Part shown: positions 14,095 to 22,100 of the stretch, one piece after another | Layout of the letters: each line of letters starts with the position of its first letter | Position numbering within the stretch: the first letter of the stretch is position 1 | Source: Fen-1362 sp964597035 | Lineage (GTDB): Bacteria > Planctomycetota > Phycisphaerae > Sedimentisphaerales > Anaerobacaceae | NCBI GenBank assembly: GCA_964597035.1 | Contig: CAZQWM010000032.1 | Location: 1 to 27,082 of the forward strand | DNA length: 27,082 nt | Reading direction: 5' to 3' | Program-made: the position numbers and the translations under genes | Notes under the pieces: model-generated | Databases searched by the model: none | What the model was told of the DNA's origin: nothing | Seen by the model: the letters and a program-made list of their open reading frames with translations, nothing else

Positions 14095-15624
14095 ATGAAG
14101 AAGTTTCTGTTGGCCTTGTTTGTGCTGGGAGTGTCCGCCCAGGCAAGTGCCGAAGTGCTGGTCTATAACTGGAAAGAGAACAAGACCGGCTTCGAGAGCG
14201 ACGGTATCGAGTGGGAGCTGGTCAGGGACAGACCCGCCGGATACAACGTTATTGAGGCAGATGACAACGAGATAACTATCTGGAGTATCATAACGTGGAA
14301 AGGGAAGGACAAAAGCGGCAAAACGCAAAAGTTCTGCGAGCTGGATTTCGTCGAATCATACGAGCTGTTGCAGGCAACAATAGCAAACAAGCAAATGTGG
14401 ATTATACCCAACGTCGCCGATACCTGGGGAATGCTGCTGACGGGTGAGGCCAAGCCGAACAAAATCAGCGGTTCGGCTATACCGGTAAAATTAGACGGAA
14501 TTGTCCTTGTAGATGATTATGACGGCAGCAACGGAGAAATTCTTAACGTAAAAACATCTTTTCGCTTAAATACCAAAATGACCGTCGCCTGCAAGGGACT
14601 CATAGCCGATGAGGCCATCGATTACATCCTCGGTTCTCTCGACGGCAAAGGTTACATAGATTGCCAGAGCAATCCCTGCCTGTGCAGCGCGGAATGGGTA
14701 ATCGAACCCCCTATGAATATAGCCAGAGACCAGTTTGCCGGCGGCGTGATCGACGGCAATATTTACGTCTTCGGCGGCAATGGAAATCCAGGGGGAATCA
14801 ATCTGAATTCAACGGAGGTTTACGACCCGCTCAAGGGAATATGGAGTTATCGTGCGGAAAATTCTTACCACGTCGAAGAGCTTACCGCTGCCGTGGTAGA
14901 CGGCAACCTTTACGTCTTTGGCGCCTGGGGCGGCGGCGTTATAAATTTCAACGAAAAGTATAATCCCGCTGACAACGACTGGACAACACTTGCGGAAAGG
15001 CCGAGGACGGCTACCGCAGGTCCTGCTGTTGTTTACAAAGGTAAAATTTACATTTTTGGCGGTTATTTCTTTAATGCCGACGAAACGGTAAGGATTCATT
15101 ACGACGAAGTCGATTGCTACAACCCGGCTACCGATTCGTGGAGCCCGGCAGTTACAAGTTTGCCAAATGCGATGTCGAACTTTGCAATAGCTGTCATTGG
15201 CACCAAGGCATACCTGTTCGGCGGCGCCGAAGGAACCCAGCCGCCAAATATTCAGCTTCTCGATGACGTTATCACCTATGATTTCGAAGATGGGCAGTGG
15301 AATACTACTACAGGCCGGCATCTGCCGGTTAAAAACGCTTATGGTTACTGGGGCGAATCTCCTGTTATTGATGGAAAAGTTTACCTGATAGGTGGAATCG
15401 ACAAAAAAGGCAAAAAGTTCGGTCCCGGCAAAAGAGTTGATATTTACAATACTGTAACCGGTGACTGGGAAAAAGGCCCTGATTTGCCCAAGCCGTTGGA
15501 AAGTCACGTTGCCTTAGCGCTCGGCACCAAAATTTACGTCCTGGGCGGCAGCCATACGATTACTCCCGGAAATGTTTCGCTTAACGAGGTCATCAGCATG
15601 GATACTCAGTCCTGCTCTCCCTAA
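14095..15624 (+). CDS. Exported protein: cluster-specific N-terminal domain plus six-blade Kelch propeller
   Basis: First of five related exported proteins, 509 residues. A signal peptide (1-19, cut after AQASA) is followed by the shared domain of about 170 residues (20 to about 190). It starts with EVLVYNWKE and contains WKGKDKSGKTQKF, YELLQA, MLLTGEAKPNKI, VKLDG, FRLNTKMT and DEAIDYIL. The C-terminal part (about 197-505) has six Kelch-type blades, each with a Gly-[Asn/Lys/Thr]-x-Tyr-x-[Phe/Leu/Ile]-Gly-[Gly/Ala] core such as GNIYVFGGN, GKIYIFGGY, GKVYLIGGI and TKIYVLGGS, forming a beta-propeller that usually binds proteins or sugars. A cysteine-rich junction (CQSNPCLCS) separates the parts. 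Translation starts at ATG 14095, with AGGAG close upstream and AAAGGA further out. No catalytic residues are evident. The protein is probably periplasmic or secreted. Confidence 0.88.
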   Translation: MKKFLLALFVLGVSAQASAEVLVYNWKENKTGFESDGIEWELVRDRPAGYNVIEADDNEITIWSIITWKGKDKSGKTQKFCELDFVESYELLQATIANKQMWIIPNVADTWGMLLTGEAKPNKISGSAIPVKLDGIVLVDDYDGSNGEILNVKTSFRLNTKMTVACKGLIADEAIDYILGSLDGKGYIDCQSNPCLCSAEWVIEPPMNIARDQFAGGVIDGNIYVFGGNGNPGGINLNSTEVYDPLKGIWSYRAENSYHVEELTAAVVDGNLYVFGAWGGGVINFNEKYNPADNDWTTLAERPRTATAGPAVVYKGKIYIFGGYFFNADETVRIHYDEVDCYNPATDSWSPAVTSLPNAMSNFAIAVIGTKAYLFGGAEGTQPPNIQLLDDVITYDFEDGQWNTTTGRHLPVKNAYGYWGESPVIDGKVYLIGGIDKKGKKFGPGKRVDIYNTVTGDWEKGPDLPKPLESHVALALGTKIYVLGGSHTITPGNVSLNEVISMDTQSCSP

Positions 15625-15695
15625 AAAAACTAAACGTAAATGGATAGAACGATACGAAAACTTTATCTCTATATCAGAAAAGGATGGAAAGAAAA

Positions 15696-16298
15696 ATGAA
15701 ACGATTGCTTTTTGTTTTTATTTTGCTGGGATTGTGTATCCCGGCGTGCGCGGATGTGCTTGTTTACACTGAGAAATACAACGAAACGGGATTCGAGATT
15801 GACCCAAATACTGGAGTTGGAGTTCTGTATAAACATTCCGGTCGGGCTTACAGAATCCTTGAACAGGTCGGCGACAAAATTGACGACTGGACAATTGAAC
15901 TGTGGAGGGATAAGGACGCCAACGGCGTAAAGCAAAATTACTACGAACACGACCCGGACGACGACGAGTGGACGGGTGATTTTGTCACGGCAAGTAGCGG
16001 GAAAAAACTTACGTGGGTTATAAGCTATGCAGACGAGACGGCACGTCTGCTGCTTGCTGGCAATGCAAAGCATAATAAAACCATCGGTTCGTCAATCGCC
16101 GCAAAACTTGATGGTTATGCAATCTGGGATGTAGTCGACGACGACCAATACGACACCAAAAGAAACATCGGCTCCGCAAAAATTTCGTTTCGACTGGATA
16201 CCAAGTTTACCATTAAAGTAAAAGGATTAAGCGGCGATGATGCGGTAGCGGAAATCGAAAAAGAGCTCAAAAGCAAAGGATATAAAGAAGGTGATTAA
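15696..16298 (+). CDS. Exported single-domain paralogue (second of the cluster)
   Basis: A 200-residue product consisting of a signal peptide (1-19, ending IPACA) and one copy of the shared domain starting DVLVYTEKYN. Matching landmarks include LWRDKDANGVKQNYYE, LLAGNAKHNKTIGSS, AAKLDGYAIWD, SFRLDTKFT, and the ending KGYKEGD, which nearly matches HYIEGD of the third gene. Start ATG 15696 is preferred over 15684 because AGGATGG (15681-15687) lies eight bases before it and the resulting N-terminus aligns with its relatives. The IPAC segment looks a little like a lipobox, but relatives lack the cysteine, so I call a normal signal peptide. The domain is acidic and aromatic-rich with no conserved Ser/His/Glu triad visible. 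The function is unknown. Confidence 0.85.
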   Translation: MKRLLFVFILLGLCIPACADVLVYTEKYNETGFEIDPNTGVGVLYKHSGRAYRILEQVGDKIDDWTIELWRDKDANGVKQNYYEHDPDDDEWTGDFVTASSGKKLTWVISYADETARLLLAGNAKHNKTIGSSIAAKLDGYAIWDVVDDDQYDTKRNIGSAKISFRLDTKFTIKVKGLSGDDAVAEIEKELKSKGYKEGD

Positions 16299-16341
16299 CT
16301 TAACCTGGATAGATGATAGTTAGAAAGGGCTGGATTGAAAC

Positions 16342-17472
16342 ATGAAACGATTGTTATTTATTTTGATTGTGCTGGGATTGTGTGTTTCGGCGGGAGCCGG
16401 AGAGTTTTGGCCGATGCAGGTGGGCGAAAAATATGAGTATAAAATGACGGATGGTTCTCATAATGAATGGACGGCACGGATAGAATTTGACCGCGAAAAG
16501 AAGCTCGGCTCGCACACTTACCTCCATCTTAGAACATGGAACTACGAAAATGACGGCAAATGGGAGGACGAAGGTTACGTCAGGTCAACCGACGACGGAA
16601 TCTACGGCTACAATTCGGCCGGCCAGGATTATCTCGAACACCAAATAGCCCCGGTCGGAACCAAATGGAGCTATTACCAGAAACGCGGCGACGGGCTTAA
16701 CTATAAGGTCATCGAGGTTGTCGATGTAGGCCCGGTTACGGTTCCCTACGGCCACTTCGACGAGGCGTACAAGACCAAGAGGTATCGCTGCAAGGACCCG
16801 GACGACTTGAGCAAAGGTCAATCTCCGGACTGGTACGAATGGATTGTTCCCGGTGTTGGGTGGGTGAAGCAGGAAGACTACTGGGTTGACGACCCGCCCT
16901 GCACAATGGAGCTGGTCAGCGTAACGCGACCCAGCAGCGTGCTGGTATATAACGAAAAATGGAGCGACTGGGAAATCGTAGACTACGACCTGGATGACCA
17001 GTGGGAAGATGACAGCGACAGCAGCAAGGCATACATCATTGTCGAGCCGAATGAAAGTACGGCCAAGGTCCTGTGCGTAGATATATGGAAGGGCAAAGAC
17101 GACAAGGGTAAACCACAGAAATACTACGAAACAGATACCATAGGAACGTTCGAGCTGCTGACGGCGCCGGTTGGGAAAAAGACTATGTGTATTATGATTG
17201 CCAATGACGGCCAACATATCATCCTGCTGACGGGCACTGAGAAATCCGTAAAAATCGGCAGTATTAAAAGGAGCATCGCCGCCGCCTTAACGGGCCAGGC
17301 GATTTGGGATGAAACCGATGGAGACGAACGATACGTCGGAACCGGCAAACTCTCCTGGCGCCTCAATACTAAAATGACCACTAAAATCTCGCTGGAAGGT
17401 CTCAACGCAGATGAGGCGGTCGAATACATAGTTGGTGAACTTGAAAAGCAACACTATATAGAAGGTGATTAA
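16342..17472 (+). CDS. Exported two-domain paralogue (third of the cluster)
   Basis: A 376-residue protein with signal peptide (1-20), an extra N-terminal domain (21 to about 195) and the cluster domain at the C-terminus (198-376). The extra domain opens with EFWPMQVGEKYEYKM and closes with WIVPGVGWVKQ, a signature I know from many exported bacterial proteins of unknown role (a beta-rich fold, often compared with DUF3108/TapB types). The C-terminal domain has SVLVYNEKW, IWKGKDDKGKPQKYYE, FELLTAPVGKKT, LLTGTEKSVKIGS, TGQAIWDETDGD, WRLNTKMT and DEAVEYIVGELEKQ. It is the clearest copy for building a consensus. An AAAGGG site is 12 bases before ATG 16342. Its first 51 bases match those of the preceding gene at 43 positions, which suggests recent duplication. 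Confidence 0.86.
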   Translation: MKRLLFILIVLGLCVSAGAGEFWPMQVGEKYEYKMTDGSHNEWTARIEFDREKKLGSHTYLHLRTWNYENDGKWEDEGYVRSTDDGIYGYNSAGQDYLEHQIAPVGTKWSYYQKRGDGLNYKVIEVVDVGPVTVPYGHFDEAYKTKRYRCKDPDDLSKGQSPDWYEWIVPGVGWVKQEDYWVDDPPCTMELVSVTRPSSVLVYNEKWSDWEIVDYDLDDQWEDDSDSSKAYIIVEPNESTAKVLCVDIWKGKDDKGKPQKYYETDTIGTFELLTAPVGKKTMCIMIANDGQHIILLTGTEKSVKIGSIKRSIAAALTGQAIWDETDGDERYVGTGKLSWRLNTKMTTKISLEGLNADEAVEYIVGELEKQHYIEGD

Positions 17473-17524
17473 CCGAATCCATCGAAGCGAAACATAACCG
17501 ACACTTATGAAAGGAAGGTGCGAA

Positions 17525-18118
17525 ATGAAGAAATGTTTATTTGTGTTGTTGCTGCTGGCAATAGCAGCCCCGGCCGGCGCAGATGTCCTGGTCTACAAGA
17601 TGAGCAACAAATGCGTCTTATACGATGAAGGGTCGCCGGACTGGGAAATAGAAAAGGAGAGTACAAAGGGCTACGTTGTCCTTGAAGGCGGGCCCGGAGA
17701 CGATACGGTAGATTTATGGTCAATCGACCTCTGGAAAGACAGAGACCCGAATACGGGCAAGATGCAGAAATACGCCGGCAGTTTTCATGTCGGTCAGTTC
17801 GAGATTATCGAAGCCGAGATAGGCGGAAAAACTTACTGGATAATCGCCGGCGGCGATGAACAGGAGCAGCTCTTTCTATCGGGCATAATGACCAAGGCCA
17901 GACTGGGCGACAGTGATGAAGCGCATTTCGCCAAGAAGCTGACCGGAACATTCATAAGCGATGAAGAATTAGAAGGCGAGAGAGAAATTGAAAGCATTAA
18001 GGTCACTCTGACTTTGCAGAAAAAGCAAAGCGCCGGAATGCAAAGTCTCGATGCTAAGGATGCAGTTAAAGAAATTCTCGACGGCCTCAAAGGATATAAA
18101 ATCGTACCAACTGGATAA
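17525..18118 (+). CDS. Exported single-domain paralogue (fourth, most divergent)
   Basis: A 197-residue product with a signal peptide (cut after PAGA, residue 19) and one cluster domain beginning DVLVYKMSNK. It keeps WEIEKES, GYVVLEG, LWKDRDPNTGKMQKY, FEIIEAEIGGKTYWII, LFLSG and KKLTGTF, but the RLNTKMT motif is replaced by a Lys/Gln-rich stretch (LTLQKKQSAG) and the end is shorter. Start ATG 17525 is chosen because AAGGAAGG (17511-17518) lies six bases upstream; an earlier ATG at 17507 would put six extra residues before the signal peptide. The gene is separated by 52 bases from its upstream neighbour without a terminator, so it should be part of the same mRNA. Confidence 0.85.
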   Translation: MKKCLFVLLLLAIAAPAGADVLVYKMSNKCVLYDEGSPDWEIEKESTKGYVVLEGGPGDDTVDLWSIDLWKDRDPNTGKMQKYAGSFHVGQFEIIEAEIGGKTYWIIAGGDEQEQLFLSGIMTKARLGDSDEAHFAKKLTGTFISDEELEGEREIESIKVTLTLQKKQSAGMQSLDAKDAVKEILDGLKGYKIVPTG

Positions 18119-18145
18119 AAGACTCATATCACTTCGGTCCGCCTA

Positions 18146-18159
18146 GCCTGCATCCAGGC
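18146..18159 (+). repeat. Intercistronic hairpin in the paralogue cluster
   Basis: GCCTG (18146-18150) and CAGGC (18155-18159) can form a 5-bp stem with a CATC loop; a longer-range pairing CCGCCT/AGGCGG around it is an alternative. No T run follows, so it would not terminate. It may influence mRNA stability between the fourth and fifth genes. Confidence 0.35.
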
Positions 18160-18182
18160 GGCGTGTGAAAGGATAGACAAAA

Positions 18183-18779
18183 ATGAAAAAAACAATATTC
18201 ATACTACTGGTGCTGGTTATTTCCGCTCCCGTTTTTGCTCCGCCGCCATCAACCAGCGTGCTCGTTTACAACTGGAAGGAAAAGTATACGGAATACGAGC
18301 TGGAAGACAGCGGCTGGTATCTTTGGAGGGGAGGATTAAAAGGATATATCACACTGGAAATAAGCGGCGATAGCGCATACGCCGTATTCATTGAAACCTA
18401 CAAGGAGAAAATAGGCGGCAAGACTTATAAACTTATGGACGCCTGGTCCGAGGATTTTGACATAGTAACAGCTCAGAACGGCAAAAAAACATTACTTATT
18501 GCCTCCGCAGGTGATGACGAATACCGGGTCCTGCTCACAGGCCTGTTGAAAAGCACCAAGATAGGCGACACGCAGGTTGATATTGCCACAAAACTCGACG
18601 GAGACCTGATATGGAACGAGCCGGACGACCCCAATAACAGAGACCTCGGCATATCAAAAGAGTCGGCCCGCCTCAATAAAAAAATGACTAACTTCGCCAA
18701 CGAAGAAGGATATGATGCTGATGATGCTGCGGACTGGATTGTCGATGAACTCATAAGACAGGGCTACGAGTGGGATTAG
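18183..18779 (+). CDS. Exported single-domain paralogue (fifth and last)
   Basis: A 198-residue product with a signal peptide (1-19, ending APVFA), a short proline-rich spacer (PPPSTS) and one cluster domain beginning SVLVYNWKEKYTEYE, very like the start of the domain in the first gene. Conserved landmarks are KGYITLE, GGKTYKL, GKKTLLIASAGDDEYRVLLTG, STKIGDTQ, ATKLDGDLIWNEPDD, ARLNKKMT, and the C-terminal helix DDAADWIVDELIRQGYEWD. The WKGKDK segment is degenerate (TYKEKI). AAAGGA (18168-18173) lies nine bases before ATG 18183. The intrinsic terminator 53 bases after the stop ends the cluster. No enzymatic motif or metal-binding loop can be recognised with confidence. Confidence 0.85.
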   Translation: MKKTIFILLVLVISAPVFAPPPSTSVLVYNWKEKYTEYELEDSGWYLWRGGLKGYITLEISGDSAYAVFIETYKEKIGGKTYKLMDAWSEDFDIVTAQNGKKTLLIASAGDDEYRVLLTGLLKSTKIGDTQVDIATKLDGDLIWNEPDDPNNRDLGISKESARLNKKMTNFANEEGYDADDAADWIVDELIRQGYEWD

Positions 18780-18832
18780 TAATTCCCAGTAAAGCCGGTT
18801 TGACGAAAAAAACATATTCGCGTAAACACAGC

Positions 18833-18862
18833 CGGCGGCTCCAAAAAGCCGCCGTCTTTTTT
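18833..18862 (+). terminator. Intrinsic terminator of the paralogue cluster
   Basis: A perfect 8-bp stem (18833-18840 with 18847-18854) with the loop CCAAAA is followed by TC and six T. It closes the transcription unit that begins at 13926 and separates it from the convergent DUF6485 gene. Confidence 0.93.
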
Positions 18863-18894
18863 CTAAATACCAGATAAGAGACACAAGCGACGAA

Positions 18895-19089
18895 TCAAAG
18901 TCCCCACGCTCTCGCAAACGCCTCGAAGCTGCGGTCGTAAGTCTTTTCCATATCCGCCGGAAAACAGCACGCCGGCAGCTGCCTGCTCAATAAATGATAA
19001 CTTATACACTCGCAGCACATACCCTTTTTATCGCAACCAGGATACGAACAGTTACATACCCTCAAATTTTCGCTCTTTTTGCATTCCAT
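18895..19089 (-). CDS. Small cysteine-rich DUF6485 family protein
   Basis: A 64-residue protein with nine cysteines, in the order C3, C12, C14, C19, C25, C26, C28, C41, C42, and an ending of the form LPACCFPADMEKTYDRSFEAF. This matches what I remember of DUF6485, a family of small proteins that probably bind metal (zinc or iron-sulfur) through these cysteines. No function is established. The start is set at ATG 19089 because AAAGGAG lies eight bases upstream; an earlier ATG at 19110 would place that site inside the coding sequence. It follows the GH127-GH51 gene after 48 bases on the same strand and may be read through from it, but a functional tie to arabinan use seems unlikely. Confidence 0.8.
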   Translation of the reverse strand: MECKKSENLRVCNCSYPGCDKKGMCCECISYHLLSRQLPACCFPADMEKTYDRSFEAFARAWGL

Positions 19090-19137
19090 ATTCAAAACTC
19101 CTTTCTCCACGAACTGCCCCGGAGTACCTCTGTAGAA

Positions 19138-22100
19138 TCAATTTATCGGCAGTTCATAGATACTCACGCTATACGCCGGCACCGCCAGCTCATCCGCCGG
19201 CCCTGAAACCGTTCTTTCACTGATTACAACTTTTGGCACCTCGCCCGGCTCATTATACAACATTGGGTCGTCTCCCGCGATAAGCCACTGCCTGCCTTTG
19301 CCTGCTATTGTCGCACCCTTCAGCTCAAGCCCCAGTTCAAAATCCCTGTCCAAGGGATTGACCACTCCGATGGTCAATGCCTTACGGCCATCCGTCCACG
19401 CCGCGGCTACATCAAGCTCGTCAATACCACCTGTAACCTCAACCGGAACCGTTCCGTAATGCTGCCGATACATCTTCAGCACAAGTCCCGTCGTCGCAAA
19501 CGCCGAATCCGTCCGTGTCGTCTTGATTGCACCTATAACGTTTACCGTCTGGGCGTAATTCGCCATAAAATACAAATCGCTGTTCCTGAAATACTCGTGC
19601 AATCCCATAGCCACGCCAATCGCGTCCTTCAGGTGATACCGCACTCCCAGCTCGCCGTAGATGTAGTCACCGTACCAATAATTCCACTCATCCATCGCGA
19701 TGCGAATATCCTTCTGTTTCAGTCCCTCAATCTCCTTGCGGTACTTTCTGTGCTCACGCGTGACTCGCCTGATATTCGACATCAACTGCCTCGTGTGCTG
19801 AAGAACACTTCTCGACCCTTTACAGTAAATGTGCTCGCTTATCAGGTCCATATAATCCGGGCAGTCTTTCAGCATCGTCCTGCTCCAGTTGCCCACTTGG
19901 CCGACTGCTACCAGCTTCGCATCCGGGTCAATCGCCCATATTGCCTTCGCCACACGGATGTGTTTCTTCACGTATTCCTCTAATGGCATATATCCTAATT
20001 GCCAGTCGCCATACATCTCATTACCCACTGCCCACCACTTGACATCGTATGGCTCAGTATGACCGTTGTCTGCTCTAAGCTTTCCCATGGGCGTATCAGC
20101 CGAGCCGTTGCAGTATTCAACCTCCGCCCCAACCTCTTCCACGGTTCCGAGACCAGTATTAACCGCGATAAACGCCTCCGCTCCGATAAGCTCCATCAAC
20201 TCCATATATTCGTGAATACCGACGTCATTGTGCTCTATACCTTTCCACGCCGGATTCTTCCTCGGCGGCCGTCTGTCTCGCTCGCCAATACCGTCCCGCC
20301 AGTTATATCCGCTTACAAAATTCCCTCCCGGCCAGCGATACACCGGCGAACCAAGCTCTCGCAGCAATTCGACCACGTCTTTCCGCCAGCCCTTTATATT
20401 ATCCGCAGGCATCAGCGATACCGTCCCTATCCGCAACGTACCGCTGCCTTCGCCGACAATATCAATCGCCACATTGTCACTCGATTCCTCAGCCGTAAAT
20501 CCGAATGAGTATTTTCTGAACTCGCCGGTTATCTTTTTCATTGCGATATCAATTTGCTCGCCAACCTCCGGCACAATCCGAACGATAACCGGCGCCGCGT
20601 TACTGTCGCCGGCCAATATAATCCTGCCCACATATACTTTGCCTTTTTCAATCGCCAGCCCGCTTTGCGAAATACCCGCCGGCGTCCCGTCACCCGGCAA
20701 ATGTATCACCGGCGTATGTTCACCAACATAAGGATTATTCGCATCCATCGTGACCGTCCCTGCCGGCCCGACTACCGCCCACGGCGATGCCACAATATAC
20801 TTATACTCTCCAGACTTCCGGTATTCGTCGCTCGCCGTCGCCCAGGGCGAGTATTCATCTGTAATCGGATAATAGAACTTGCGGTCCTCTAACATCTCCG
20901 CCCATATCCCACCGTATATGCACCTGCCCAAATGCTCTATGAATTGGCCATATATGTATTTCGATATCGGCTCTTTCGTTCTGGCGGCATTGATTTCGAC
21001 CACCGGCCCCGGCTCTTTGCGGCCGAGCCAAACCGCCATTTGTCCTTGCCCGCCCTGAGCAGCATCGTGGGGCCCGCGATTCGCCCACGCATAGTAAGGT
21101 ATCAGCGTAACGTCTCGCCCGTCGGCCGTCTTGCCGCGAATCACCGTCACGCCTTTTAGCATATCCTCGTGATACTCCGCTGTTAACGTCTCATCGTCCC
21201 TAATAGTCAGGTCAAGAACGTTACCATCGTTATCAGGCCCTTCCGCGCAGTAAACTATCGGCCCACGCTCAATCGCAACCTTCCCGGTATCCGCCTCGAC
21301 TTTCTCATTCGCCAATACCCGCCGCACCGGCATTGGCAAATCCAGCTCGACAACATCCCCCGGCTTCCATATCCGCCTGATGCACGCATACCCGTCTTTC
21401 ATTTCCGCCTGTATCGCCTCGCCGTTTAACTTCAAACTCACCATGCCTGCACTATCAATATACCGGTACAAATCGCTCGACACCGGCTTGCCCCTTGCCC
21501 AGCCCGGTATCCGAACCGCAATTGTAAATTTCTTCGCATCCTCACTCGTCGAAGTCGGCTCAACCGCAATCTTCACGGCGCCATCCCAGGGATACTGCGT
21601 ATGCTGCCTGATTAGAACAGCCGTATCTTCCAATTGAATTGTCCCCTCTCCCGCCACGAAAAGATTAACGAATACTTTGTCGTCCGCCTTCGCATAAATG
21701 TATCCCGGCAGCGAAGCGATAAATCGCGCCAGATTCGGCGGACAGCACGCACACTTAAACCAGGGCTGGCGATTGTGCTTACCGTCCGATGCCAACGGAT
21801 TCGTATAAAAGAATCTGTTCCCCTCCAGCGATACTCCCGAAATCAATCCGTTATAAAGCGTCCGCTCAAGGACGTCGATATACTTCGCCTCGCCAGTCAA
21901 AAGGAACATCCTATGGTTCCACATTGCGTTGCCGATAGCCGCACAAGTTTCATTATACGCCGTCAGATTCGGCAGCTCGTACTCCTTACCGAATGCCTCT
22001 TCACTCCCGGCTGCGCCAACCCCGCCGTTGATGTATAGCTTCTTTCCGACAACATTATCCCATAGCCGCTCAGCCGCTTCTTTATAGCATTGGTCCCCCG

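Noticed and set aside
15749..15755. Possible lipobox (IPAC) in the second cluster protein
   Set aside because: Proline at -2 is unusual and the four relatives have no cysteine there, so a normal signal peptidase site is more likely.
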